A stretch of DNA of 35,452 bases from Candidatus Kapaibacterium sp. (GTDB lineage Bacteria > Bacteroidota > Ignavibacteria > Kapaibacteriales > Kapaibacteriaceae), in NCBI GenBank assembly GCA_030830285.1, contig JAURNF010000037.1:1-35452 (forward strand), read 5' to 3'. The position numbers were made by a program, and so were the translations under genes. A model generated the notes under the pieces. That model was not told where the DNA came from. It worked only from the letters and a program-made list of their open reading frames with translations, and did not search any database. The stretch's first letter is position 1. Each line of letters begins with the position of its first letter. Positions 15,337 to 23,397 of this stretch are shown here, piece after piece.

Positions 15337-18300
15337 AATGCTCCTGCAACGACACCGACGTGAAGGTTTCGTCACGCAATGCCTTGATACCATGAAGCGA
15401 TGCTTCAGCTGCGGCCAAGGTGGTAAAGAACGGAACCTTGTACTTCATCGCTGTACGCCCCATCACCGCCTCGTCGTAGCGTGCGTTTTCTCCAAGCGGC
15501 GTATTGATGACAAGCTGCACATCGCCGTTGGCAATTTGGTCGATGATACTCGGACGTCCTTCGTAGTGCTTACGCACAGCAGTCACAGGGATATCGTGTT
15601 CTTCGAGATAGGTCGCAGTTCCCCTAGTTGCAAGAATCACAAAGCCTAACTCATGATAGCCACGTGCCATATCAACAGCGCGCTGTGACTTATCATGGGA
15701 GCTCAGCGAGATAAACACACTTCCGCTAAGGGGCAAGGAGTTCCCCGCAGAGATGTGCGACTTGACGATGGAGCGGCCAAATGACGAGTCCATTCCCATG
15801 ACTTCACCGGTCGAGCGCATCTCCGGTCCAAGGAACACGCTCGCGTGTGGGAATTTCGAAAATGGAAACACCGACTCTTTGATTGCCGTGCGCTTCATGT
15901 CTGGGTCAAACGCCGGAATGCCCAACGTAGCGACCGGTTCGCCAAGCATGACGCGGGTGGCATACTGCGCCAACTGCACGCCCGTCGCCTTCGAAACAAA
16001 TGGCACGGTGCGCGAAGCACGTGGATTGACCTCGAGGACGTAGACGTTTCCATTTTGCACAGCAAACTGAATGTTGAGGAGTCCGACAACTTTCAATTCC
16101 GCTGCCATTGCTTCAGCATGCGAACGCATCGTGTTGAGCACCGACGGCGCAATGTTGTATGGAGGCAACACGCACGACGAATCACCAGAGTGCACGCCGG
16201 CTTCTTCAATGTGCTGCATCATTCCGCCGATCACCGTTGTAACGCCATCACTTACAGCATCAACATCAAACTCAATGGCATTCTCAAGGAAGTGATCGAT
16301 GAGTACTGGACGCTCAGGGTCTTGTGCGATCGCTGTCCGCATGTATGCTCGCAGTGCTTCCTCACGGTAGCAGATCTGCATTGCACGACCACCAAGCACA
16401 TATGATGGACGCACCAGCACCGGATAGCCAATGCGATCGGCAATGGTCACAGCGTCCTCTTCTGCTTTGCATGTTCCCCATGGCGGACATGCAATCGAGA
16501 GCCTATCGAGAAGTTCACCAAACCGCTGACGATCTTCTGCAAGGTCGATACCCTCAGGCGATGTACCGAACAACGGTACACCTGCATCGTACAGGGCCTG
16601 CGCCAACTTGAGAGGTGTTTGACCACCAAATGTGAGAATTACTCCGTCGGGCTGCTCAACGTCGATGACGTTCATGACGTCTTCAAACGTGAGTGGTTCG
16701 AAGTACAACCGACTCGTCGTGTCGTAATCCGTCGATACCGTTTCAGGATTGCAATTGATCATGATGGCTTCGTATCCATTCTTGCGGAGCGCAAACACGC
16801 CTTGCACGCAACAATAATCGAACTCGATACCTTGGCCAATGCGGTTAGGTCCACTTCCAAGAATGATCACCTTCTTCGACGTCGATGGTATCGCCTCGTT
16901 CTCTGTGTCGTAGCATGAGTAGTGATACGGTGTTTCCGATTCGAACTCTGCAGCACAGGTGTCCACGGTCTTGTACACAGGTCGGATGCCAAGCTCGAGT
17001 CGTCGAGCGCGAACAGCATATTCTGTTGATCCCGTGATAACGCCAAGCTGATAATCCGAAAAGCCATACCGCTTCAGACGGCGCATCTGAGCAGATGTGA
17101 TTGACGAAAGTCCGTTGCCATGTGATGACTGACGGACAAGTTCGAGTGCCTGCTGTACGATCTGATCGCACTGTTCAATGAACCACGGGTCGTACTTCGT
17201 AAGATCGTGGATCTCCAGCTTCGACAATCCGATACGCAACGCATCACAGAGATCAAAGATGGACGTCGACGTGCGCAAACGTAGGCGTGATCGAACATGA
17301 TCACGCACAGCGTCAGTTACTGGCGCGGTATCGAGATACGCCTGTGAATCGAACCCAAATCCGAACCGCTTCTGTTCAAGCGAACGCAATGCCTTTTGCA
17401 GTGCCTCTTTAAACGTGCGCCCGAAGGCCATCGCTTCACCGACAGACTTCATCTGAATGCCAAGCGAGTTGTCTGCTTCGTGAAACTTCTCAAAGTCCCA
17501 CCGCGGGATCTTCACAACCACGTAATCAATCGATGGCTCAAAGCACGCAGGCGTCTTCTTCGTGATGTCGTTTACAATCTCATCCAACGTGTATCCAACG
17601 GCCAGCTTTGCAGCAATCTTGGCGATCGGAAATCCCGTTGCCTTTGATGCAAGCGCAGAGCTGCGCGATACGCGTGGATTCATCTCGATAACAACCATCC
17701 GACCATCTGCCGGATTCACAGCAAACTGGATGTTCGAACCACCAGTCTCGACACCAATCTCACGGATGATCTTCAGCGCTGCATCACGCATGCGCTGATA
17801 CTCTCGATCGGTAAGTGTCTGTGCTGGTGCAACCGTAATCGAATCTCCTGTGTGCACACCCATTGGGTCAACGTTTTCAATCGAACAGATGATGACAACG
17901 TTGTCCTTTGTGTCACGCATCACTTCGAGCTCATATTCCTTCCAGCCGATGATACTCTCTTCGACCAGAACGCGACTGATTGGACTTGCAACAAGTCCAT
18001 TTCGGAGCATCTCACGAAACTCCTCCATGTTGTATGCAATTCCCCCTCCTGTGCCACCCATGGTGAACGATGGACGGATAATCGCCGGGAAACCAACCGA
18101 GTCGATCATCTGCATGCCTTCATCAAAGTCATGCACGAATCCCCCGCGTGGCATTTCCATGCCGATCTTCTTCATGGCATTCAGGAAGAGCTCACGATCC
18201 TCTGCCTTGTGAATCGATTCGATTTGCGAACCGATCAACTCAACGTTGTATTTCGCCAGAATGCCCTGCTCGTGAAGTGCGACGGCGGCATTCAGAGCAA

Positions 18301-18580
18301 CTTGACCACCCATTGTCGGAAGGATTGCTTCGGGGCGTTCCTTACGAATGACCTCTTCGATGAATTGAGGTGTAATTGGCTCCACATACGTTGCATCAGC
18401 AACGTGTGGATCGGTCATGATCGTCGCAGGATTCGAGTTGATCAACACAACGCGATAACCTTCTTCACGCAACACCTTACATGCCTGCGTGCCAGAATAG
18501 TCGAATTCACACGCCTGTCCAATAACAATTGGACCAGAGCCGATGACAAGAATTGTGCGAAGGTCAGTACGTTTTGGCAT
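15317..18580 (-). CDS. carB: Carbamoyl-phosphate synthase large subunit
   Basis: Makes carbamoyl phosphate from bicarbonate, ATP and ammonia delivered by CarA, for pyrimidine and arginine synthesis. The 1087-residue product has the two homologous halves: each begins with a biotin-carboxylase-like N-domain ([13 protein letters not shown] near residue 10 and [19 protein letters not shown] near the middle) followed by an ATP-grasp domain with EVNPRASRT or [11 protein letters not shown]-terminal MGS-like regulatory domain (about 950-1080) includes [17 protein letters not shown]. Length is close to the 1073 residues of E. coli CarB. ATG 18580 is chosen over an in-frame TTG at 18595 since it gives the family N-terminus. 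It follows pyrB by 15 nt; carA is not in the window. Confidence 0.97.
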   Translation of the reverse strand: MPKRTDLRTILVIGSGPIVIGQACEFDYSGTQACKVLREEGYRVVLINSNPATIMTDPHVADATYVEPITPQFIEEVIRKERPEAILPTMGGQVALNAAVALHEQGILAKYNVELIGSQIESIHKAEDRELFLNAMKKIGMEMPRGGFVHDFDEGMQMIDSVGFPAIIRPSFTMGGTGGGIAYNMEEFREMLRNGLVASPISRVLVEESIIGWKEYELEVMRDTKDNVVIICSIENVDPMGVHTGDSITVAPAQTLTDREYQRMRDAALKIIREIGVETGGSNIQFAVNPADGRMVVIEMNPRVSRSSALASKATGFPIAKIAAKLAVGYTLDEIVNDITKKTPACFEPSIDYVVVKIPRWDFEKFHEADNSLGIQMKSVGEAMAFGRTFKEALQKALRSLEQKRFGFGFDSQAYLDTAPVTDAVRDHVRSRLRLRTSTSIFDLCDALRIGLSKLEIHDLTKYDPWFIEQCDQIVQQALELVRQSSHGNGLSSITSAQMRRLKRYGFSDYQLGVITGSTEYAVRARRLELGIRPVYKTVDTCAAEFESETPYHYSCYDTENEAIPSTSKKVIILGSGPNRIGQGIEFDYCCVQGVFALRKNGYEAIMINCNPETVSTDYDTTSRLYFEPLTFEDVMNVIDVEQPDGVILTFGGQTPLKLAQALYDAGVPLFGTSPEGIDLAEDRQRFGELLDRLSIACPPWGTCKAEEDAVTIADRIGYPVLVRPSYVLGGRAMQICYREEALRAYMRTAIAQDPERPVLIDHFLENAIEFDVDAVSDGVTTVIGGMMQHIEEAGVHSGDSSCVLPPYNIAPSVLNTMRSHAEAMAAELKVVGLLNIQFAVQNGNVYVLEVNPRASRTVPFVSKATGVQLAQYATRVMLGEPVATLGIPAFDPDMKRTAIKESVFPFSKFPHASVFLGPEMRSTGEVMGMDSSFGRSIVKSHISAGNSLPLSGSVFISLSSHDKSQRAVDMARGYHELGFVILATRGTATYLEEHDIPVTAVRKHYEGRPSIIDQIANGDVQLVINTPLGENARYDEAVMGRTAMKYKVPFFTTLAAAEASLHGIKALRDETFTSVSLQEHYAASNA

Positions 18581-18595
18581 AGTCCCCAGAAACAA

Positions 18596-19504
18596 TCACG
18601 AGTGAAGAAGTCGTTGTAGCACAGCCATACGCACGGCAACACCATGCGTAACCTGTCGGTGAATAAGACACATTGGATCGTCAAGAATCTCGCCGTCGAG
18701 CTCCATCCCGATGTTGACAGGACCAGGATGCAGAACAACAAGCTCTCGATGCGCTCGCGCGAGGTCAACCGTCATAGCATAGCGACTGCGATACTCTGCG
18801 TCGTTGATCGTCACATCAGCAGCAAGACGTTCGCGTTGAATGCGGAGTAGGTATACAGCGTCGGCCCATTCACAACAGTCGTGAATCGAATCAAGACGTT
18901 GCATCTCTGCGAATTGCGCATCTGTCGGGACAAGCTCATCAGGAGCACAGTAGCCAATCTGCGCACCACACTTCTGCAGCACATCGGCCGTTGAGCGAGC
19001 CACGCGTGAGTGTCGAAGGTCACCAACAATGGCAACCTTGCGTCCATCAATCGCGCCAAAGTGCTCTCGCAATGTCGACGCATCAAGCAGCGCCTGCGTT
19101 GGGTGCTGCACTGTTCCCTCTCCCGCATTGATCACGGACATGCTCGACCACTGAGCTACATCGCGATGAACACCGTTCTGACCGTGTCGAAGAACGAGAG
19201 CGTCGAAGCCCATTGCTTCAATCGTTCGGAGCGACTCACGGAGCGTCTCGCCTTTTTCAACGCTGCTACCTGTTGCATGAAACACGATTGTTGAAGCACC
19301 GAGGCGTTGCGCGGCTGTTTCAAACGACAAGCGTGTGCGCGTTGAGGGTTCGAGGAATGCGAGTACAATGTTCCGTCCAGCTAGGACTGGATCAATCTGA
19401 CGGAGCGATGCGTGCGATGGCAGAATGGCGGCGGCGTCATCGAGGATCGATGTGATGTCCTCACGACTGAGGTCATGTGTTGACAGGAGGTGTGACGATG
19501 CCAT
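18596..19504 (-). CDS. pyrB: Aspartate carbamoyltransferase catalytic subunit
   Basis: Condenses carbamoyl phosphate with aspartate, the committed step of pyrimidine synthesis, so it uses the product of the adjacent carB. The 302-residue protein has the carbamoyl-phosphate site FLEPSTRTRLSFE (STRTR at 54-58), K84 in SVEKGETLRES, NAGEGTVQHPTQALLD, and VLHPGPVNIG near the C-terminus. No pyrI regulatory subunit is seen. ATG 19504 is preferred over an in-frame TTG at 19513. The gene starts directly after the hup terminator with a TAnnTTTG box only 6 nt before the ATG, so the mRNA may have almost no leader. Confidence 0.95.
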   Translation of the reverse strand: MASSHLLSTHDLSREDITSILDDAAAILPSHASLRQIDPVLAGRNIVLAFLEPSTRTRLSFETAAQRLGASTIVFHATGSSVEKGETLRESLRTIEAMGFDALVLRHGQNGVHRDVAQWSSMSVINAGEGTVQHPTQALLDASTLREHFGAIDGRKVAIVGDLRHSRVARSTADVLQKCGAQIGYCAPDELVPTDAQFAEMQRLDSIHDCCEWADAVYLLRIQRERLAADVTINDAEYRSRYAMTVDLARAHRELVVLHPGPVNIGMELDGEILDDPMCLIHRQVTHGVAVRMAVLQRLLHS

Positions 19505-19510
19505 CGACTG

Positions 19511-19518
19511 CAAAAATA
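19511..19518 (-). promoter_or_regulatory. Candidate -7 box for pyrB
   Basis: TATTTTTG on the minus strand is an exact TAnnTTTG match just downstream of the hup terminator T-tract. The ATG of pyrB follows 6 nt later, which predicts transcription starting at or next to the start codon. No good -33 element is visible because the terminator stem occupies that position. Confidence 0.35.
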
Positions 19519-19522
19519 GGGC

Positions 19523-19549
19523 AAAAAAAAGCCCGCCGAATGGCGGGCT
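19523..19549 (-). terminator. Rho-independent terminator of hup
   Basis: On the minus strand, AGCCCGCC and GGCGGGCT form a perfect 8-bp GC-rich stem with the 4-nt loop ATTC, followed by a run of eight T. It begins 16 nt after the hup stop codon and separates hup from pyrB. The plus-strand direction lacks a T-tract. Confidence 0.93.
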
Positions 19550-19565
19550 TCATAATTCTTCAGAA

Positions 19566-19928
19566 TTACTTCTTCTTCTTCGCTGCTGCCTTCTTCGGAG
19601 CTGCCTTCTTAGGAGCTGCCTTAGGAGCTGCCTTCTTCGCACCGGCCTTCTTCTCACCGTTCACAACTGCCTTGAGATCAGCACCTGCGCTGAACTTAGC
19701 AACCTTGCGAGCAGCGATCTTGATCGTTGCGCCTGTGAATGGATTACGGCCTGTGCGAGCTGAGCGCTTGCTGACCGTGAATGAACCGAAGCCGATGAGC
19801 GACACGTTGCCGCCCTTACCGAGTTCTGCCTTGATCGCATTGATTGTTGCGTTCAACGCTGTGTCTGCTTGTGACTTGCTGAGACCAGCAGCACCGGCAA
19901 TGGCTTCAATAAGCTCTGCCTTGTTCAT
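19566..19928 (-). CDS. hup: HU-family DNA-binding protein with histone-like C-terminal tail
   Basis: Nucleoid protein that bends DNA as a dimer. The first 90 residues are a standard HU/IHF fold (MNKAELIEAI start, GFGSF at 46-50, DNA-binding arm with RNPFTG at 61-66). Residues 92-120 add a Lys/Ala/Pro tail (repeats such as APKKAAPKKAA, ending KKKK) resembling eukaryotic histone H1 tails; HU proteins are usually about 90 residues. Similar tails are known in some other bacterial HU proteins such as mycobacterial Hup, where they strengthen DNA compaction. ATG 19928 gives the canonical N-terminus; an in-frame GTG at 19940 is less likely. It is a single-gene unit with its own terminator and a complex upstream region. 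Confidence 0.96.
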   Translation of the reverse strand: MNKAELIEAIAGAAGLSKSQADTALNATINAIKAELGKGGNVSLIGFGSFTVSKRSARTGRNPFTGATIKIAARKVAKFSAGADLKAVVNGEKKAGAKKAAPKAAPKKAAPKKAAAKKKK

Positions 19929-19971
19929 GATAAACCCCACAAAAAACTGTTGGTAAAAACCAGATGCAGAG

Positions 19972-20003
19972 CGAAAATATCAGCTGTTTATAGGGGTTTT
20001 CAA
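19972..20003 (-). promoter_or_regulatory. Candidate hup promoter
   Basis: On the minus strand, TTG (20001-20003) is followed after 21 nt by TATTTTCG (19972-19979), one mismatch from the Bacteroidota -7 consensus. The predicted start lies about 36 nt before the hup ATG. The first of the three 42-bp-spaced repeats covers the spacer and -33 element. Confidence 0.4.
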
Positions 20004-20088
20004 GGATGACTTATCCACATCTACCTATTTTACAGGGGTTTCAACGATTTGCCCCCTCAAATGACCTTGTTTTACGGTGTTTTTACGT
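19982..20088. repeat. Three diverged copies of a 23-bp motif, spaced 42 bp apart, upstream of hup
   Basis: The copies are at 19982-20004, 20024-20046 and 20066-20088. Aligned by the T-run/G-run core (GTTTATAGGGGTTTT, TTTTACAGGGGTTTC, TTTTACGGTGTTTTT) they are offset by exactly 42 bp each time, which equals four helical turns, so the sites would face the same side of the DNA. The third copy is the most diverged. They lie between pgpA and hup, with the first copy overlapping the candidate hup promoter. Confidence 0.5.
20011..20019 (+). promoter_or_regulatory. Perfect DnaA-box sequence TTATCCACA
   Basis: The nonamer is identical to the E. coli consensus DnaA box. It lies between the first and second 42-bp-spaced repeats, upstream of the candidate hup promoter. 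A single box is expected by chance about once per 130 kb when both strands are counted. It may be a DnaA-dependent control site; one box does not make an origin. Confidence 0.4.
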
Positions 20089-20094
20089 CATCTA

Positions 20095-20631
20095 TCACAG
20101 CATACTCGGCAAGATGATGCCAAGTGCAAGGAGAGCACGTGAAACAAGTTGTACGGCAATGAATGTTGCGATGCCCGCCAGGATATCATCTCCGATCACC
20201 GCCCATGCCTCTGTCCGATCATTCACATAGCTCATGGGCCAGGGTTTTGCGACGTCGAACACGCGGAACAGAAACACCGCACACGCCCAAAGTGCAAGAC
20301 CATCGTGCGCAGCTGGAGCCAGGAAGACAAGGCTCATACCAGCAGCTTCGTCGACCACAACAACGCTCGGGTCGTGTCCCCACTTTGCTTGAATCTTGCC
20401 AACACTCCACCAACCGAGGGCGATGAATACGACCATCGCCACCGCATATCCAACCTGTAGCGACGTGGTTGAAATACCAAGCTGTGGGAAGAGTAAGGGC
20501 AATGCAGCAGGTATTGCAATGACAACACTACACCATGACCCAGGCATGATGGGAAGCAGGCCTATCCCGCCAACGGTTGCGATATAGTCTGCTGCACCTG
20601 ACAGGTTCGGACGAGGAATGCGTTCAGCCAC
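20095..20631 (-). CDS. pgpA: Phosphatidylglycerophosphatase A
   Basis: Removes the phosphate from phosphatidylglycerophosphate, the product of PgsA, to give phosphatidylglycerol. The 178-residue product matches PgpA: GIGLLPIMPGSW near the N-terminus, DPSVVVVDEAAGM, LFRVFDVAKPWP and GDDILAG, with three to four membrane helices. The GTG at 20631 is chosen since AAGGA lies 9 nt upstream and it overlaps the pgsA stop by 8 nt; an ATG at 20700 would overlap pgsA by 77 nt and add residues unlike the family. It closes the kdsA-lptC-tpiA-pgsA operon. Confidence 0.92.
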   Translation of the reverse strand: MAERIPRPNLSGAADYIATVGGIGLLPIMPGSWCSVVIAIPAALPLLFPQLGISTTSLQVGYAVAMVVFIALGWWSVGKIQAKWGHDPSVVVVDEAAGMSLVFLAPAAHDGLALWACAVFLFRVFDVAKPWPMSYVNDRTEAWAVIGDDILAGIATFIAVQLVSRALLALGIILPSML

Positions 20632-21199
20632 GGGAGAAGATCCTTCTGTTGACGATGATGTAGTGAATGGCGGTGTAGATCGTAAGAAGTGTGACAACAA
20701 GCATCGCTACGCCTGTTACTTCCGATGAGAGCAGATAGAGGTACTCTGTGGAGCTCGGTGACTGCTTGTGTAGCCAAAAGAGAATCAGGGCCCAGGCAAT
20801 GACGACCATCTGCGAGAATGTCTTGACCTTGGCTGCGTACGACGTTTGCATCGCCATGCCGCGATCATCGGCAATGCTTCGCATTGCCGTCACACCAAAA
20901 TCACGAACGATGATCACAACTACCATCCAGAGCGGGACGATGTCGTGGACAACCAACGCGATGAACGCTGAGGTCGTGAGTACCTTATCTGCAAGTGGAT
21001 CGAGAAACACACCATGCGATGTGACCTCGCCGAACTTACGCGCTAGGTAGCCATCAAGCCAGTCAGTAAGGGCGGCAACAAGGTAGATCACAACCGACCA
21101 CGTGACTGCTGTTGGCGAGTCGATGAGAATGCACACTAAGAACACCGGCGCAAGAAAGAGCCGTGAGATGGTCACGATATTGGCGAGTGTGAACGTCAT
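20624..21199 (-). CDS. pgsA: CDP-diacylglycerol-glycerol-3-phosphate 3-phosphatidyltransferase
   Basis: Makes phosphatidylglycerophosphate in the inner membrane. The 191-residue product carries the full CDP-alcohol phosphotransferase motif DG-x2-AR-x8-G-x3-D-x3-D (D49, G50, A53, R54, G63, D67, D71) and several membrane helices. The N-terminal TLANIVTISRLFLAP is typical of PgsA. The ATG at 21199 overlaps the tpiA stop by 4 nt. PgpA, the next enzyme of the pathway, is encoded immediately downstream, which supports PgsA over other members of the superfamily. Confidence 0.94.
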   Translation of the reverse strand: MTFTLANIVTISRLFLAPVFLVCILIDSPTAVTWSVVIYLVAALTDWLDGYLARKFGEVTSHGVFLDPLADKVLTTSAFIALVVHDIVPLWMVVVIIVRDFGVTAMRSIADDRGMAMQTSYAAKVKTFSQMVVIAWALILFWLHKQSPSSTEYLYLLSSEVTGVAMLVVTLLTIYTAIHYIIVNRRIFSRG

Positions 21200-21993
21200 T
21201 CTGACCAAGCTGTGCACGCGGCGTTGATAATGGCAAGAAACGTCGTCGATGAAAGCGCCGCACCACCAACAAGGGCGCCGTCGATCTCAGAGCACGCAAA
21301 GTAGTCGGCTGCATTCGTCGCATTAACACTTCCTCCGTAGAGGATCGGTGTGTCTGGTGCCCCATGAGCCGTCAATCGTGATCGAATGAGTGCATGCACT
21401 TCTTGTGCCTGACCAGTGGTCGCGGCAACGCCTGTGCCAATTGCCCAAAGGGGCTCGTATGCAACAACACTCGCATTGAGTGCCTCAGCACCTGCGTACG
21501 TTATGAGTTCGTCGATCTGTTCGGACACGACCTCTGTCGTTCGGCCACGTGCACGTTCGTCTGACGACTCACCGATGCATACAATCGGCCGAAGTCCTGC
21601 ACGCAAAGCGGCAGTAATTTTTCGTGCAATGAGTTCGTTGGTTTCACCGTGAAACTGACGTCGTTCGGAGTGCCCAACGATGACGTCACGACATCCAACA
21701 TCGACGAGCATCGGTGCGCTAACGTCTCCTGTGAATGCCCCAAAAACCTCGTGATGACAGTCTTGCGCGCCACAGCGAATCACAGACGCCTTCTTTGAAC
21801 CATGTGTACCATGATTTCCACTGAGACGCACTGCCGTATCGCTGATCCACGGAAACGGTGGGCATACCACAATGTCGATGTGCGATGGTATGACGCGAGC
21901 ATCAACTTCCTGCTGAACTTCCTCGACGAGACGCGACGCTTCGTGCATCAGCGTATTCATCTTCCAATTCCCAGCCACAATCCGTTGCTTCAT
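21196..21993 (-). CDS. tpiA: Triosephosphate isomerase
   Basis: Interconverts dihydroxyacetone phosphate and glyceraldehyde 3-phosphate in glycolysis. The product is 265 residues with all catalytic residues: N9 and K11 (AGNWKMN), H108 (GHSERR) and E180 (AYEPLWAIGTG); the phosphate loop is YGGSVN. It is slightly longer than usual because of an insertion at about 60-75 (HGTHGSKKAS). Both ends overlap neighbours by 4 nt (ATGA with lptC and pgsA), so it is firmly inside a lipid/LPS operon. Confidence 0.97.
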   Translation of the reverse strand: MKQRIVAGNWKMNTLMHEASRLVEEVQQEVDARVIPSHIDIVVCPPFPWISDTAVRLSGNHGTHGSKKASVIRCGAQDCHHEVFGAFTGDVSAPMLVDVGCRDVIVGHSERRQFHGETNELIARKITAALRAGLRPIVCIGESSDERARGRTTEVVSEQIDELITYAGAEALNASVVAYEPLWAIGTGVAATTGQAQEVHALIRSRLTAHGAPDTPILYGGSVNATNAADYFACSEIDGALVGGAALSSTTFLAIINAACTAWSE

Positions 21994-22553
21994 TGCTGAT
22001 GCACTCCTCGTACACGAAAGATGCGGTAATCCGTAAGGTATTGATCCGACTCAAACCCGATGCCGTCGATGTGTTCCGCGGGGGTATCAATCTGAACAGG
22101 CTGATCAGAACGGACGCGCTGCGCAGCATGCGACCACGTGAGCTTCGATGTGCGTAGTGTCGTTTGGGATGAATCCGAGACCACCACAACCGACCCGAAT
22201 GCGGTCATGTCACGCGTGCGATCATCGATCACAACCGAGTCGCATGTGAGCCGTGCACCCACGATGGTGCTCCGTCGCTGGTAAAACACTACTCTGACGT
22301 TACCGACGAGCTCAGTTTGCTGGACATCCTCGCGGACGCGCCCAACATCGGCTTGTACACGCGCTCGTACATACGATGAATCCGCAAGCATAATGTCGAC
22401 GTCATACGACACGTGCGTTGGTGATCGCAGAAAGGGATCGTTCTTCACCTGCGTTGCTGCGGTGCGCTCTCGGCACGCCGACAACCCCACCATCAACGTA
22501 AGTGCAACGGCGACGCCAAGTATCGTTCGTACGTGGGACATGCTGACCGTCAT
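21990..22553 (-). CDS. lptC: LptC-like lipoprotein of the LPS export system
   Basis: LptC is the bitopic or lipid-anchored periplasmic part of the LPS transport bridge that takes LPS from LptB2FG to LptA. The 187-residue product has a hydrophobic N-terminus ending in the lipobox GLSAC (C27). The mature part is made of beta-strand repeats typical of the LptC/OstA-like jellyroll, for example RVREDVQQTELVGNVRVVFY, DRTRDMTAFGSVVVVSDS and GIGFESDQYLTDYRIF. Start 22553 is chosen for its ATGA overlap with kdsA; 22541 is possible. LptC of E. coli keeps a membrane helix, while the Bacteroidota-type protein is often a lipoprotein. lptA is not adjacent. Confidence 0.83.
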   Translation of the reverse strand: MTVSMSHVRTILGVAVALTLMVGLSACRERTAATQVKNDPFLRSPTHVSYDVDIMLADSSYVRARVQADVGRVREDVQQTELVGNVRVVFYQRRSTIVGARLTCDSVVIDDRTRDMTAFGSVVVVSDSSQTTLRTSKLTWSHAAQRVRSDQPVQIDTPAEHIDGIGFESDQYLTDYRIFRVRGVHQQ

Positions 22554-23350
22554 GCGTGATGCCAATAGCGTAACACCATACGGATAAACGCATCGACCTC
22601 CTGCAGAGGTAGCTGTGTAGCAGCATCACTCTTAGCCTGCACTGGGTCAGGATGCGTCTCAAAAAACAACCCATCGATGCCTGCCGCTGCTGCTGCTCTT
22701 GCCAGCGCTGGGATGAACTCACGGTTACCACCCGATTGCGCCCCGGCAGATGGACGTTGCACGCTGTGCGTGGCATCGAAGATTACTGGGTGACCAGACT
22801 GTGCCATGATTGCCAGCGAACGGTAGTCAACCACGAGATCATGGTACCCGAATGTCGTCCCACGTTCTGTGAGCCAGACCGACGAGTTACCGGCCGCAGT
22901 AACCTTTGCCGCAGCTTTCGCCATATCGTCGGGCGCCATGAACTGCGCCTTCTTGATGTTCACGGTCTTCCCTGTTGCGGCAGCTGCCTCGAGCAGCGAA
23001 GTTTGGCGGCTCAAGAAGGCCGGGATTTGCAGTACATCGACATAGTTGGCTGCAAGCGCTGCTTCATGATCTGCATGGATATCGGTGATGACGCGAACAC
23101 CAATACTATCGCCAGCTTCACGCAGGTACGACAACGCCAATTCGTCGCCAATTCCCTGAAATGATCCAGCGCTTGTGCGGTTCGCTTTGCGATAGGATCC
23201 CTTGAGTACCAACTCCACGGGAAGGTCGCTGCACACGCGTGCTAGATGTTCTGCGACCTGCATGATGAGGTCGCGAGATTCAACCAGGCATGGACCGGCA
23301 ATGATGATCGGTCGTTTCGATGTTGTCTCCATAGCGTCGAAATTATCCAT
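22550..23350 (-). CDS. kdsA: 3-deoxy-D-manno-octulosonate 8-phosphate synthase, metal-dependent type
   Basis: Condenses phosphoenolpyruvate with arabinose 5-phosphate to make Kdo 8-phosphate, the first step towards the inner core sugar of LPS. The 266-residue product has IAGPCLVES (C21), KGSYRKANR, IPAFLSRQTSLL and NIKKAQFMAP. C21, H195 (FDATHS), E231 (FFETHP) and D242 (KSDAATQ) match the metal ligands of the metal-dependent class typified by Aquifex, whereas the E. coli type has Asn in place of the cysteine. ATG 23350 is used; an ATG at 23332 is also possible. It heads the operon and diverges from ftsK. Confidence 0.95.
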   Translation of the reverse strand: MDNFDAMETTSKRPIIIAGPCLVESRDLIMQVAEHLARVCSDLPVELVLKGSYRKANRTSAGSFQGIGDELALSYLREAGDSIGVRVITDIHADHEAALAANYVDVLQIPAFLSRQTSLLEAAAATGKTVNIKKAQFMAPDDMAKAAAKVTAAGNSSVWLTERGTTFGYHDLVVDYRSLAIMAQSGHPVIFDATHSVQRPSAGAQSGGNREFIPALARAAAAAGIDGLFFETHPDPVQAKSDAATQLPLQEVDAFIRMVLRYWHHA

Positions 23351-23367
23351 TAAATTGGGGCCAGCTG

Positions 23368-23397
23368 CAAAGAGATCATGACCGCACGCCCCGACAA
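23368..23397 (-). promoter_or_regulatory. Candidate kdsA promoter, overlapping the ftsK start
   Basis: On the minus strand TTG (23395-23397) is followed after 19 nt by TCTCTTTG (23368-23375), one mismatch from TAnnTTTG. It overlaps the ftsK start codon and first codons, so kdsA and ftsK transcription would interfere. Only 27 nt separate the two start codons. Confidence 0.35.

Noticed and set aside
17852-18619. Open frame of 255 codons on the plus strand opposite carB
   Set aside because: Antisense to a highly conserved gene, composition unlike its neighbours, no recognisable motif.
20011-20019. Possible replication origin at the DnaA box
   Set aside because: Only one box is seen, there is no AT-rich unwinding element, and dnaA, dnaN or gidA are not nearby; it is kept only as a possible regulatory site.
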